Origin: Aquimarina sp. MAR_2010_214 | Lineage (GTDB): Bacteria > Bacteroidota > Bacteroidia > Flavobacteriales > Flavobacteriaceae | Length of the DNA stretch: 64,000 nucleotides | Direction: 5' to 3' | NCBI RefSeq assembly: GCF_002846555.1 | Contig: NZ_PJMS01000001.1 | Span: 1,116,001-1,180,000, forward strand | Shown here: in pieces, positions 1-9,287 of the stretch | Numbering within the stretch: the stretch's first letter is position 1 | Layout: the number at the start of each line of letters is the position of its first letter | Notes under the pieces: model-generated | What the model was told of the DNA's origin: nothing | Seen by the model: the letters and a program-made list of their open reading frames with translations, nothing else | The model's database searches: none | Program-made: the position numbers and the translations under genes

Positions 1-1894
1 AGGTGTTATAGATGATATGCCAGAGAATTCTTTCATTAGAAACCACAATATTTTTATTGCAATGGCAGGAAATGAAGATGCTGCCTCTACCGAATGGGGA
101 AACCATAATTATCCAACTTTTATTAAACTAAGATCGGGAGCAGATATCAAAGATTTTGATACTTTTTTAAAATCTGCATTAAGAGACTATGTAATTCCTG
201 GAGTACAAAAGTATGCACCTGGGATAACAGAAGAGCAATTTTTGGCTTCTGGGAATTATCTTAATTTTAGTACTATAGCTTTAACAGATATTCATCTATA
301 TTCTAGTAGATATCCAGAGTTAAGTGCAAATGGCGATATTCAAAACGTTTATATTCTTTCTTTTATCGCATTATTTTTGATTATTCTGGCAAGTGTTAAT
401 TTCATGAACCTATCCACTGCGCATTCCCTTAAGAGGGCAAAAGAAGTAGGGGTTCGTAAAACGTTAGGTTCTAATAAATCAGAGCTCATCAGGCAGTTTT
501 TGATAGAATCTGGTTTGATTTCTTTTATGTCATTAGTACTAGCCATTATAGCGGCTTCAATTGCGGTTCCTTTTTTTAATGAACTTGCAGGGAAAGAAAT
601 TTCCATACCATTTACCAATCCTTTTTTCTGGTTGATTTTACTGGTTTCAGTACTAGTATTAAGTCTTTTTTCGGGTAGTTACCCTGCATTTTTTATGTCA
701 AAATTCAAGCCTATCCAGGCATTGAAAGGTATAACCGAAAATGGTATCGGAGGAGGAAAAATCAGAAATTCCTTGGTTGTTTTTCAGTTTGCTATTTCTG
801 TGTTTTTGATTATTAGTACTCTAGTTGTTTTTCAACAATTAAAATTTATTCAAAACAAGGATTTGGGATTTACAAAAGATCAGGTTTTAATTATAAATGA
901 TGTGTATGCTACCGAAAACAAAATAGCATCTTTTAAAGAAGAAGTACAGCAATTAGCTCAGGTAAAAAACACATCGGTAAGCGGCTTTTTACCAACACCT
1001 TCATTTCGAAGTAATAGTACATTTTATAGAGAAGGGTTAAAAGATGATCATGAAAAAGCAATCAATATGAGTGATTGGAATGTTGATTTTGATTATGTGT
1101 CAACTCTAAATTTAGAAATCATTGCAGGACGTGATTTTAATCGAAAATTTAGTACAGATTCAACAGCTATGATTTTAAATGAATCCGCTGTAGCTATTTT
1201 AGGAGTAACACCAGAAGAAGCACTAGGGATACGATTATCATCGGATTATGATGGAGGTGAAGTTATATTTAGAACTGTAGTGGGAGTAGTTAAGGATTTT
1301 CATTACGAATCTTTAAGAAGGGATATTGATGCGTTGAGTCTTTCGCTGAACAATAGTCTTGGATCAATGGCAGTAAAACTTAATGCCGGAGATTTCTCTA
1401 ATACTATAGCGCAAATTGAAACTATCTGGAATAGAATATCTCCAGGTCAGCCTTTCAATTATTATTTCATGGACGAATCTTTCAATACAACCTATCAGGC
1501 AGAACAACGATTGGGGCGAATTTTTATCATATTTACGATTCTATCGATCCTAATTGCCTGCCTTGGATTATTTGGCCTGGCTGCATTTAACGCAGAAAAA
1601 CGAACTAAAGAGATAGGTGTTAGAAAGGTGATGGGGGCAAGTGTAAGTCAGATTACATATAGGCTTACCATTGATTTTCTTAAACTCGTTGGGATAGCAA
1701 TATTGGTATCTCTACCATTAGGATGGTTTGCTATGAGTAAATGGTTAGAAGATTTTTCATACCGAATAGAAGTCAGTTGGTGGGTATTGATCCTTGCAGC
1801 TTTTATTGCCGTTGGGATTTCGATATTGACTGTAAGTTATCAAAGTATTAGAGCAGCAATTGCCAACCCGGTAAAAAGCTTGCGAACAGAATAA
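1..1894 (+). CDS. MacB/FtsX-type ABC transporter permease (5' end outside window)
   Basis: Inner-membrane permease with two FtsX halves, each a periplasmic MacB_PCD-like domain followed by membrane helices. The reading frame is open to the left edge (codon phase starts at base 2), and the first residues, GVIDDMPENS, match the mid-periplasmic GV-x-x-x-PENSH motif of the downstream paralogues, so about 170 N-terminal residues lie outside. Visible are the first FtsX core, with the cytoplasmic loop RAKEVGVRKTLGSNKSEL that should contact the ATPase, the second periplasmic domain starting near the IRNSLVVFQF helix, and a second loop KEIGVRKVMGAS before the last helices. It ends NPVKSLRTE, the tail used by most members of this array. 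No ATPase domain is present; the gene at 19257 is the only candidate ATPase in the window. Substrate is unknown; the family exports peptides, antibiotics or lipoproteins, or acts mechanically on the envelope. Confidence 0.9.
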   Translation, partial: GVIDDMPENSFIRNHNIFIAMAGNEDAASTEWGNHNYPTFIKLRSGADIKDFDTFLKSALRDYVIPGVQKYAPGITEEQFLASGNYLNFSTIALTDIHLYSSRYPELSANGDIQNVYILSFIALFLIILASVNFMNLSTAHSLKRAKEVGVRKTLGSNKSELIRQFLIESGLISFMSLVLAIIAASIAVPFFNELAGKEISIPFTNPFFWLILLVSVLVLSLFSGSYPAFFMSKFKPIQALKGITENGIGGGKIRNSLVVFQFAISVFLIISTLVVFQQLKFIQNKDLGFTKDQVLIINDVYATENKIASFKEEVQQLAQVKNTSVSGFLPTPSFRSNSTFYREGLKDDHEKAINMSDWNVDFDYVSTLNLEIIAGRDFNRKFSTDSTAMILNESAVAILGVTPEEALGIRLSSDYDGGEVIFRTVVGVVKDFHYESLRRDIDALSLSLNNSLGSMAVKLNAGDFSNTIAQIETIWNRISPGQPFNYYFMDESFNTTYQAEQRLGRIFIIFTILSILIACLGLFGLAAFNAEKRTKEIGVRKVMGASVSQITYRLTIDFLKLVGIAILVSLPLGWFAMSKWLEDFSYRIEVSWWVLILAAFIAVGISILTVSYQSIRAAIANPVKSLRTE

Positions 1895-1941
1895 ATCATC
1901 AACTCATCCTGAATTTGTTTCAGTATCAAAAAACGACAGTT
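1895..1941 (+). repeat. Junction repeat copy 1 between permease genes
   Basis: Spacer of 47 bp containing CTGAATTTGTTTCAG, a small inverted repeat (CTGAA/TTCAG), then a shared run TATCAAAAAACGACAGTT directly before the ATG. It differs from copy 2 at only about three positions. The core resembles a multicopy intergenic sequence I recall from Bacteroidota genomes. Confidence 0.75.
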
Positions 1942-4332
1942 ATGTTTAAGAATTATATTAAAATATCTTTTAGAAACCTATGGAAGCATAAAGGCTTTTC
2001 TTTTATCAATATTTCTGGACTAGCTATTGGATTAGCAGCAGGGTTTTTAATGTTATTGTATGTGGGTTTTGAGTTGAGTTATGATCACTTTCATTCTAAA
2101 TCAGATACTATTTATCGAGTGGTTGCTAATATAGAAATGCCAACAGGTACAATGGAAACTGATAAACCTGCAATTGCTGTACCTCCCCATTTGAAAAAAG
2201 AATTTCCAGAAATTTTAGATGCAGTTCGAGTTATGGATATTAATCTGGATGTACGTAATGCAACTATAAAACTAAAAGAAAATAATGCTATAGCAGCAGA
2301 TTCTACTTTTTTTAAAATGTTTGATTTTGAAATATTACAAGGAGATAAGAATAATGTGCTTAAAGCACCTTATAGCATTGTATTATCCGAGACTGCTGCA
2401 AAAAAATACTTTGGAAATCAACCTGCAATAGGGCAAACATTAAAAATCAAAAATGAAGATATACATGATATAAATTTTACGGTTACAGGCCTTATGAAGG
2501 ATTTTCCAGAAAACTCGCACATGCAAGCAGATATGGTTATTTCTATGACTACATATACACAAGGAGTCTTAACCGATTTTGACCAATATTGGGGTACATA
2601 TGATCCATCGGCATATCTTCTATTAAACCCTAATGTAGATCCTGTGGTTTTAGCATCTAAATTTCCTGATTTTTTAGAGCGAAATATTGGAGAAGATATG
2701 AAAAAAAGCAAGTCTTATGTTTCACTTTTTCTTGAACCACTAAATGAAGTGTATTTATACTCTTCTAGAGGAGGCGGAATAAGTGGGGATATCGATTCTA
2801 TTTATGTGTTTTCTATAATTGCGATTTTTATACTTTTAATAGCAAGTATAAATTTTATTAATTTAACCACAGCTCGTTCTGTTGAAAGAGCAAAAGAAGT
2901 AGGTGTACGTAAAGTTATAGGAGCAGAAAAACGACAACTTACTTTTCAGTTTATAGGAGAATCGATCATAATAGCCTTGTTAGCCTTTATACTCTCTATT
3001 GTACTTATAGCGATATTTTTACCTCTTTTTAATACCTTATCAGGTAAAATTGTAAGTCCAGGTATTTTTTCCAACGTCACTCATATAGGAATACTGTTTA
3101 TAATCGCTTTAACAATTGGAGCACTTGCAGGGACCTATCCAGCTTTTGTTTTATCTTCTTTTAAACCAGTTCAGGTGTTAAAAGGCAGTTTTTCTACAGG
3201 TACAAAAGGAATACTGCTTAGAAAAGGATTGGTAGTCGTGCAATTTACGATTTCTATCGCATTAATTATAGGAACCATAATTATCTATAATCAAATGAAT
3301 TATATGCGCAATCAAGAATTGGGGTTTGATAAAGAACAGATAGTTGTTTTAGAAACAAATATTTCACCTGCACAGAAAAAATTACAAGATAATTTGAATA
3401 ACCTACCAGGAGTAATTTCTACCAGTTTTGGTTCTAGTGTACCAGGAGGAGGAAATAATATAGCTTATTCTTTAATTAAAAATAAAAATGGAGAGGAACA
3501 GGTAATAAACATAGATGCATATTTTACCGATTACAATTTTATTTCTCAATTTGGATTAAAAGTAGTTGCTGGTAGAACTTTTTCAAGAGATTTTGGAACA
3601 GATTCTACTGAAGCTATGGTGCTTAATGAAGCGGCTGTTAAGTTATTAGGATACAATTCTCCTGAAGAAGCATTGGGGATTAATTTTTCCCAATGGGGTA
3701 AAAGTGGACAAGTAATTGGTGTGGTGAAAGATTTTCATTTTACGTCATTAGAAGAAAATATTAATCCTTTGACTATGACTATTGCACCTAATAGAACAGA
3801 TCTTTTATCAGTAAAAATCAGTACTCGAAATATCGAAGAGACACTATCTTCTATAGAACAGAAATGGGAAACAATTCTACCCGATGATTCATTTGAGTTT
3901 TATTTTTTGGACGAAGCTTTTAATGAACAATATCGTACCCATGAACGTTTCGGAAATTTATTTATATCGTTTACTATACTTGCAATATTAATATCCTGTC
4001 TAGGACTATTAGGTTTAGTAGCATATAGCACATTACAGCGTAAGAGAGAAATAGGTGTTCGTAAAGTATTAGGAGCTTCTGTAATTAAGATTATAAAACT
4101 TTTATCTAAAGAATTTATAAGTCTAGTGGGCATAGCCTTTATTATAGCCTCACCAGTAGCTTGGTTTATAATGAGTTATTGGTTAGAAGACTTTGCATAC
4201 AGAATAGGTATACAATGGTGGATGTTTGTATTAGCAGGAATGTCTGCATTATTCATTGCTTTTATAGCTGTATGTTTTCATGCTACCAAAGCTTCTTTCG
4301 CTAACCCGGTAAAAAGCTTACGAACAGAATAA
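1942..4332 (+). CDS. MacB/FtsX-type ABC transporter permease
   Basis: Second member of the array, 796 residues from the ATG at 1942. An upstream in-frame TTG at 1915 would add nine residues, but these are translated from the junction repeat, and every paralogue begins at the equivalent M-x-K-N-x-I/L-K-I, so 1942 is chosen. One helix (about residues 18-40) precedes periplasmic domain 1, which carries the MKDFPENSH motif. The first FtsX core follows at about 285-420 (loop ERAKEVGVRKVIGAEKRQL), then periplasmic domain 2 beginning after the KGLVVVQFTISIAL helix, and the final three-helix core with loop KREIGVRKVLGASVIKI. It ends NPVKSLRTE. Both putative coupling loops are intact, so the protein looks functional. 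Confidence 0.93.
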   Translation: MFKNYIKISFRNLWKHKGFSFINISGLAIGLAAGFLMLLYVGFELSYDHFHSKSDTIYRVVANIEMPTGTMETDKPAIAVPPHLKKEFPEILDAVRVMDINLDVRNATIKLKENNAIAADSTFFKMFDFEILQGDKNNVLKAPYSIVLSETAAKKYFGNQPAIGQTLKIKNEDIHDINFTVTGLMKDFPENSHMQADMVISMTTYTQGVLTDFDQYWGTYDPSAYLLLNPNVDPVVLASKFPDFLERNIGEDMKKSKSYVSLFLEPLNEVYLYSSRGGGISGDIDSIYVFSIIAIFILLIASINFINLTTARSVERAKEVGVRKVIGAEKRQLTFQFIGESIIIALLAFILSIVLIAIFLPLFNTLSGKIVSPGIFSNVTHIGILFIIALTIGALAGTYPAFVLSSFKPVQVLKGSFSTGTKGILLRKGLVVVQFTISIALIIGTIIIYNQMNYMRNQELGFDKEQIVVLETNISPAQKKLQDNLNNLPGVISTSFGSSVPGGGNNIAYSLIKNKNGEEQVINIDAYFTDYNFISQFGLKVVAGRTFSRDFGTDSTEAMVLNEAAVKLLGYNSPEEALGINFSQWGKSGQVIGVVKDFHFTSLEENINPLTMTIAPNRTDLLSVKISTRNIEETLSSIEQKWETILPDDSFEFYFLDEAFNEQYRTHERFGNLFISFTILAILISCLGLLGLVAYSTLQRKREIGVRKVLGASVIKIIKLLSKEFISLVGIAFIIASPVAWFIMSYWLEDFAYRIGIQWWMFVLAGMSALFIAFIAVCFHATKASFANPVKSLRTE

Positions 4333-4379
4333 ATCATCAACTCGTGCTGAACTTGTTTCAGTATCAAAAAACGACAGTT
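4333..4379 (+). repeat. Junction repeat copy 2 between permease genes
   Basis: Spacer of 47 bp nearly identical to the one at 1895, with CTGAACTTGTTTCAG and the same bases up to the ATG. An in-frame start at 4344 inside it makes the next gene look 12 residues longer than it is. Confidence 0.75.
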
Positions 4380-6809
4380 ATGCTAAAAAATCATTTAAAA
4401 ATAGCTTGGAGAAATCTCACAAAAAATAAACTTCAGACATGTATAAACCTATTAGGTTTAACTGTGGGTACTGTTTGCTGTTTAAGTATAATAGTATATG
4501 TATTTGCTCAATTAGGTTATGATACACATCATGAAGATGCTGAATCTCTTTATAGAATAAGAACTGTAATTACTGGTAATGGTAACGGCGGTGCTGATTT
4601 TAATGCAGCTACAAGTTCTCCTCCCATAGCTTTTGCTTTAAAAGAAGATTTTCCCGAAGTAACAGAAGCTTGTCGTATTGTATATTTTGGTGAGGGTAAT
4701 GATGCGTTATTGAGAGTTCAGGATAGTAAAGAAAGCTATTATGAATCTCGTGGTTATTTGGCAGATCCTACTTTTTTTAACCTATTTGGCTATTCTTTTA
4801 AAGAGGGTAATGCTACAGGTGCACTAACAAGCCCTAATACTGTTGTTCTTTCTTCTACATTAGCCAAAAAATTATTCGGAGCAGGAGAAGCCCTACACAA
4901 AAATCTGGTTTTAGGTAGTGGTGAGGATGAATTAATTTTGACTATTACAGGAGTTTTTGAGGATAATTCTGCAAAATCTCACCTTAATCCAAATTATATT
5001 TTAAGCATGAATTCTCCTGGATTGGGAGAGTTTGTAAGAAATGAACAAAATTTTGCAACTCAGAATTTTGTACATAGCTATGTAAAACTTCTTCCTGGGT
5101 CTAATGAGAAGCAACTGCAGGAAAAATTACCCGCATTTTTACAAAATCGTGGTGCACAAAATCTGGCAGCAGTAGGTTTTGATAAAGCCTTACTATTGCA
5201 AAAGGTTAAAGATATTCACCTTTACTCTAAAGGAATCTCTAATCAGATTGATACCGTTTCGAATATTCAATATTTATATTTACTACTTATTCTCGCTCTA
5301 TTTATCCAGATAGTAGCATGTATTAACTTCATTAATCTTAGTACGGCACGGGCAAATAAACGTGCCAAAGAAATTGGAGTGAGAAAAGCAGTAGGTGCAA
5401 ATAGAGGATCCCTAATACGTCAATTTTTAGGAGAATCAATATTACTATCTCTGTTTGCTTTGGTGGTAAGTATTCCTATTACAGCTTTAGTATTACCTTT
5501 TGTGAATATACTTACCAAGGGAAATATACACTATACTGCTTTATTTGATTTGAAAATTTTAATGCCTTTACTGGCATTAAGTATACTTAGCGGTTTATTT
5601 GCCGGAGCATATCCAGCTTTGATCTTATCGGCTATCAAACCCGTTAAGGTACTTAAAGGAACTATTAATGTATCAACTGGGAGTGGAAACTTCCGTAAGG
5701 CATTAGTTGTCTTTCAGTTTATTGTATCTATCGCCTTGATAGCAGCAGTAATAATAGTGAATAAGCAAGTAGAATATTCACAAACCAAAGATATGGGGTT
5801 TGATAAAGAAAACCTTATTGCAATTCGTTTAGGAACCGATGAAGCGATAGGAAAATTTGATGCACTACGGTCTCAAATATCAACAGTATCAGGAGTTACT
5901 GATGTGGCAGGTAGTAATCACTATCCATCAGAATATATAATGAATGATTTAGGATTACATCTTCCAGGAGAAAACCCTGTAAATCAGACATTGGTTAAAT
6001 ACAATGGTATTAGTGATAATTATTTTGAAACTGTAGGAACACCTCTGCTTGTTGGTCGTGATTTACGTGCTAATGATAGTACTCAGGTTATCGTTAATAA
6101 AGCTACTATTGATGCTTTTAATATTGATATAGATAATGCATTAAGTTCTAAATTGATACAAACGTATGAAGGAGAAACTTCGATATATGAAATTGTAGGA
6201 GTTGTAGCCGATTACCATTTTGCCTCTCTAAAAGAATCAATAGCTCCTATCATGCTTTTCAATGATAATGAACCAGGGTGGCTTATCGTTAAAACAGAAA
6301 CTACAGATTTTAAAACCTTGTTAGCTAATCTGGATCGTAGCTGGACATCAATAAATCCTAGTACACCTTTTGTATACACTTTTGTTGATAAAGAAGTTGG
6401 AAAATTATTTGTTGAAGAAAAACGGCTAAGTCAAATATCAATTGTATTTACTTGCTTGGCTATTTTGATTAGTTGTTTAGGTTTATTTGGATTGATTTCT
6501 TTTATGGCAGAGCAGAAGAAAAAAGAAATAGGAATTCGAAAAGTGTTAGGTGCCAGCGTAGGAACTGTAATCAATATGCTTACCAAAGATTTTGTAAAAC
6601 TGGTACTTATAGCTTTACTTATAGCTACTCCTCTTGCGTATTACTATATGGAAGACTGGTTACAGGGTTTTGCATACAGAATTTCGATTAGTTGGTGGGT
6701 TTTTGCTTTAGCTGGAACTATTACTATGGGTATTACAATATTAACTGTATGTGTACAGGCATTTAAAGCAGCAACCGCTAACCCGGTAAAAAGTTTACGA
6801 ACAGAATAA
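4380..6809 (+). CDS. MacB/FtsX-type ABC transporter permease
   Basis: Third member, 809 residues from the ATG at 4380 (MLKNHLKIAWRNLTKNKL). The apparent start at 4344 lies in the junction repeat and is rejected. Periplasmic domain 1 departs from its neighbours: it has a longer N-terminal strand region with GNGNGGADFN and an EDNSAKSHLNP motif where the others have PENSH. The first FtsX core has loop KRAKEIGVRKAVGANRGSL and the second KKKEIGIRKVLGASVGTV. It ends NPVKSLRTE. Domain order and helix number match the other members, so the different periplasmic surface probably reflects divergence in what it binds. Confidence 0.92.
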   Translation: MLKNHLKIAWRNLTKNKLQTCINLLGLTVGTVCCLSIIVYVFAQLGYDTHHEDAESLYRIRTVITGNGNGGADFNAATSSPPIAFALKEDFPEVTEACRIVYFGEGNDALLRVQDSKESYYESRGYLADPTFFNLFGYSFKEGNATGALTSPNTVVLSSTLAKKLFGAGEALHKNLVLGSGEDELILTITGVFEDNSAKSHLNPNYILSMNSPGLGEFVRNEQNFATQNFVHSYVKLLPGSNEKQLQEKLPAFLQNRGAQNLAAVGFDKALLLQKVKDIHLYSKGISNQIDTVSNIQYLYLLLILALFIQIVACINFINLSTARANKRAKEIGVRKAVGANRGSLIRQFLGESILLSLFALVVSIPITALVLPFVNILTKGNIHYTALFDLKILMPLLALSILSGLFAGAYPALILSAIKPVKVLKGTINVSTGSGNFRKALVVFQFIVSIALIAAVIIVNKQVEYSQTKDMGFDKENLIAIRLGTDEAIGKFDALRSQISTVSGVTDVAGSNHYPSEYIMNDLGLHLPGENPVNQTLVKYNGISDNYFETVGTPLLVGRDLRANDSTQVIVNKATIDAFNIDIDNALSSKLIQTYEGETSIYEIVGVVADYHFASLKESIAPIMLFNDNEPGWLIVKTETTDFKTLLANLDRSWTSINPSTPFVYTFVDKEVGKLFVEEKRLSQISIVFTCLAILISCLGLFGLISFMAEQKKKEIGIRKVLGASVGTVINMLTKDFVKLVLIALLIATPLAYYYMEDWLQGFAYRISISWWVFALAGTITMGITILTVCVQAFKAATANPVKSLRTE

Positions 6810-6857
6810 ATTGTCAACTCGTACTAAACTTATTTTCAATATCAAAAAACGATAGTT
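6810..6857 (+). repeat. Junction repeat copy 3 between permease genes
   Basis: Diverged copy of the same spacer. It keeps TATCAAAAAACGATAGTT directly before the ATG and the TCAACTCGT segment, but its inverted repeat is degraded (CTAAACTTATTTTCA). Confidence 0.65.
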
Positions 6858-9236
6858 ATGTATAAAAACTATATCAAAATCGCTTGGCGAAACCTAAAAA
6901 GGAACAAAGGGTATTCGGTCATAAATATCGGTGGGCTTGCCATAGGTTTGTCGGCTGTGATTTTCATGCTTTTTTATATCAATCATGAGAATAGTTATGA
7001 TACGTTTCATAGTGAATCTGATAAGCTTTTTAGGGTCGAAAGAACATATGTAAGTAGTATCCAAAGTGATATCTGGGATAGTACACCTTACATATTATCA
7101 GATGAATTGCAAAACGCTATTCCAGAAATTACTAATGCGACCAGTATAAGAACTACCGCAAACTACCTAAGTGTTAATGATGCAATGTATCATGAAAAGA
7201 ATGGACTGTTTGCTGATAATGAGTTTTTAAAATTATTTAGTTTAAAATTCACTGAAGGTGATCAGTACAGCTCATTAGAAAATCCAATGAGTATAGTGCT
7301 TTCAGAATCATTAGCCAAAAAACTTTCCCCAGAAAGTAATATTATCGGAAAAACAATACGTATCGATAAAAAATATGACTGTATAGTTACTGGCATATTT
7401 GCTGATTATCCCGATAATTCTCATTTAAGGATTGATTACCTACTTTCTTTTAGCTCATATCAAACCATTACAAGAAATACACTCGATGCGGGTTGGGGTA
7501 CAAATAATGCATCTACTTATGTTCGACTAAGGAATAATGCAGAAATCGGCAAGGTATCAGAAAAGATAAAAGGGTTTTTAACAAATCACCTTACGCTGGA
7601 AGATGGAATTCAAGAACTACTTAGTTTAAGATCCATTAGAGATATTTATATGAAAACTTCTAAAGTAAGAGGTGGTGGAGGAAATAGAAGTGAGGTAACT
7701 ATACTGTATCTTTTTCTTGCAGTTGTAATTTTTACCGCTTTAATCACTTTGTTAAATTATATAAATTCATCGACTGCCCAAGTTATGAAGAGGGAATTGG
7801 AAATAGGAATCAAAAAGGTTATGGGTAGCACAAAAAGACATTTAAGATATCAGTTTATTATCGAATCATTGGTTATGGTATCTATTTCTTTTAGTATTGC
7901 TATAGGTCTGGTACTATTATTTCTACCACTCTTTAATACGATTGTCGGAAAGAATTTATCTATTGTTTTAAGTCAGGATTGGCCATTTTTTGTATATGTT
8001 ATGCTTGGTTCACTTTTGGTAGGTATTTTGGCTGGTTTATATCCTGTTTTCTTTCTTACATCCTTAAAAATTTCTTCTTTTCTTCAAGGGAATTCGTCTA
8101 TTAAACGCCGTGCTGGTCTAAGAAAAGCTCTGGTTGTTTTTCAACTAGTATTAGTGATACCACTGGTATTTACTTCAATACTTATTATAGAGCAGTTTAA
8201 ATATATAGAACAACGAGATATTGGATTTGTAAAAGAAGATGTATTAGTGTCATTTATAGATGTTATCAATAAAGAAGACAGAGAGGTACTTAAAACATTA
8301 GGAGAACGATTATTACAAAATCCTAATATTCTTAATTATTCTATATCAGATTCAGGTCCATTTGGTGGTGGTGGACAGCAAAGTATGGATTGGGAAGGTA
8401 ATAGAACTAATGAAAAAGCTATTATTAGGTCACACAGGGTAGATTACGATTTCTTGAAAACCTACCAAATGACACTAACCGAAGGAAGAGATTTTTCTGA
8501 AGATTATGCTACAGATATCCAAAGCGCATGCATTATAAATCAAACTGCTTTAGAATTGTTCGGCTGGGACAATGCTTTGGGTAAGAAAATTGATAATGGC
8601 CGTTTAAAAGTGATCGGTGTAGTAAAAGATTTTAACGATTATACCGCATTCAAGAAAATCCCACCTATGATCCTTTTTATGGATGAAGGTTCTGGTGGTT
8701 CATATGTAACCATAAAAGTAGCTCCAGATAAAAGGGCAGAGGCCCAAGCATTGGTTAATACACTTTTTAATAATAATTTTCCAGAAAGCCCTATTGAATT
8801 CAGCTTTTTGGATCATGAGCTTGACAGTAGTTTTTTGAATTCACTAAAAGGCACCATCAATATTTTTATTTTTTTCTCGGTGCTGGCTATACTATTGGCA
8901 GTACTTGGGTTATATAGTCTGGTATCCTTTTCACTAAGAACACAGCAGAAAATGATAGCAATACGAAAAGTGCTGGGGGCCAATGCAAAAAGTATTTTTT
9001 TAATACTGCTTAAAGAGTATATGATATTATTCTGCATAGCTGCAACACTAGGGCTTATTACGGTTTATTTCATAGCAAATAAAATAATACATGTTTTCGC
9101 ATATCATGAAGGTGTCAAATTTAGCTATCTAATTATGGCAGGGTTGCTAGCCTTATTTGTGGTGCTTTTTTCGGTGAGTAGCAAAATAATTTCTGCAGTA
9201 TTACAGAATCCCATAAAAAGCTTGCGAACAGAATAA
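6858..9236 (+). CDS. MacB/FtsX-type ABC transporter permease, divergent member
   Basis: Fourth member, 792 residues, start MYKNYIKIAWRNLKRNKG. It is the most divergent of the first five. The first cytoplasmic loop reads KRELEIGIKKVMGSTKRHL instead of RAKEVGVRK, the second reads QKMIAIRKVLGANAKSI, and the last helices end with an unusual KIISAVLQNPIKSLRTE. Periplasmic domain 1 keeps a YPDNSH motif; domain 2 contains a glycine-rich SGPFGGGGQQ stretch. The altered loops suggest either relaxed constraint or a different ATPase contact. The helix pattern of one, three, one and three segments is retained, so I expect an intact membrane protein. Confidence 0.9.
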   Translation: MYKNYIKIAWRNLKRNKGYSVINIGGLAIGLSAVIFMLFYINHENSYDTFHSESDKLFRVERTYVSSIQSDIWDSTPYILSDELQNAIPEITNATSIRTTANYLSVNDAMYHEKNGLFADNEFLKLFSLKFTEGDQYSSLENPMSIVLSESLAKKLSPESNIIGKTIRIDKKYDCIVTGIFADYPDNSHLRIDYLLSFSSYQTITRNTLDAGWGTNNASTYVRLRNNAEIGKVSEKIKGFLTNHLTLEDGIQELLSLRSIRDIYMKTSKVRGGGGNRSEVTILYLFLAVVIFTALITLLNYINSSTAQVMKRELEIGIKKVMGSTKRHLRYQFIIESLVMVSISFSIAIGLVLLFLPLFNTIVGKNLSIVLSQDWPFFVYVMLGSLLVGILAGLYPVFFLTSLKISSFLQGNSSIKRRAGLRKALVVFQLVLVIPLVFTSILIIEQFKYIEQRDIGFVKEDVLVSFIDVINKEDREVLKTLGERLLQNPNILNYSISDSGPFGGGGQQSMDWEGNRTNEKAIIRSHRVDYDFLKTYQMTLTEGRDFSEDYATDIQSACIINQTALELFGWDNALGKKIDNGRLKVIGVVKDFNDYTAFKKIPPMILFMDEGSGGSYVTIKVAPDKRAEAQALVNTLFNNNFPESPIEFSFLDHELDSSFLNSLKGTINIFIFFSVLAILLAVLGLYSLVSFSLRTQQKMIAIRKVLGANAKSIFLILLKEYMILFCIAATLGLITVYFIANKIIHVFAYHEGVKFSYLIMAGLLALFVVLFSVSSKIISAVLQNPIKSLRTE

Positions 9237-9287
9237 TTTATCAACTTGTACTGAATTTGTTTCAGTATCAATCAAAAAAATATAGTT
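9237..9287 (+). repeat. Junction repeat copy 4 between permease genes
   Basis: Fourth spacer, 51 bp, with CTGAATTTGTTTCAG intact and a short insertion after TATCA, then an A-rich run ending ATAGTT before the ATG. Confidence 0.65.

Noticed and set aside
1915..1941. Upstream in-frame TTG start extending the second permease by nine residues
   Set aside because: The added residues are translated from the junction repeat, while all paralogues align from M-F/L/Y-K-N.
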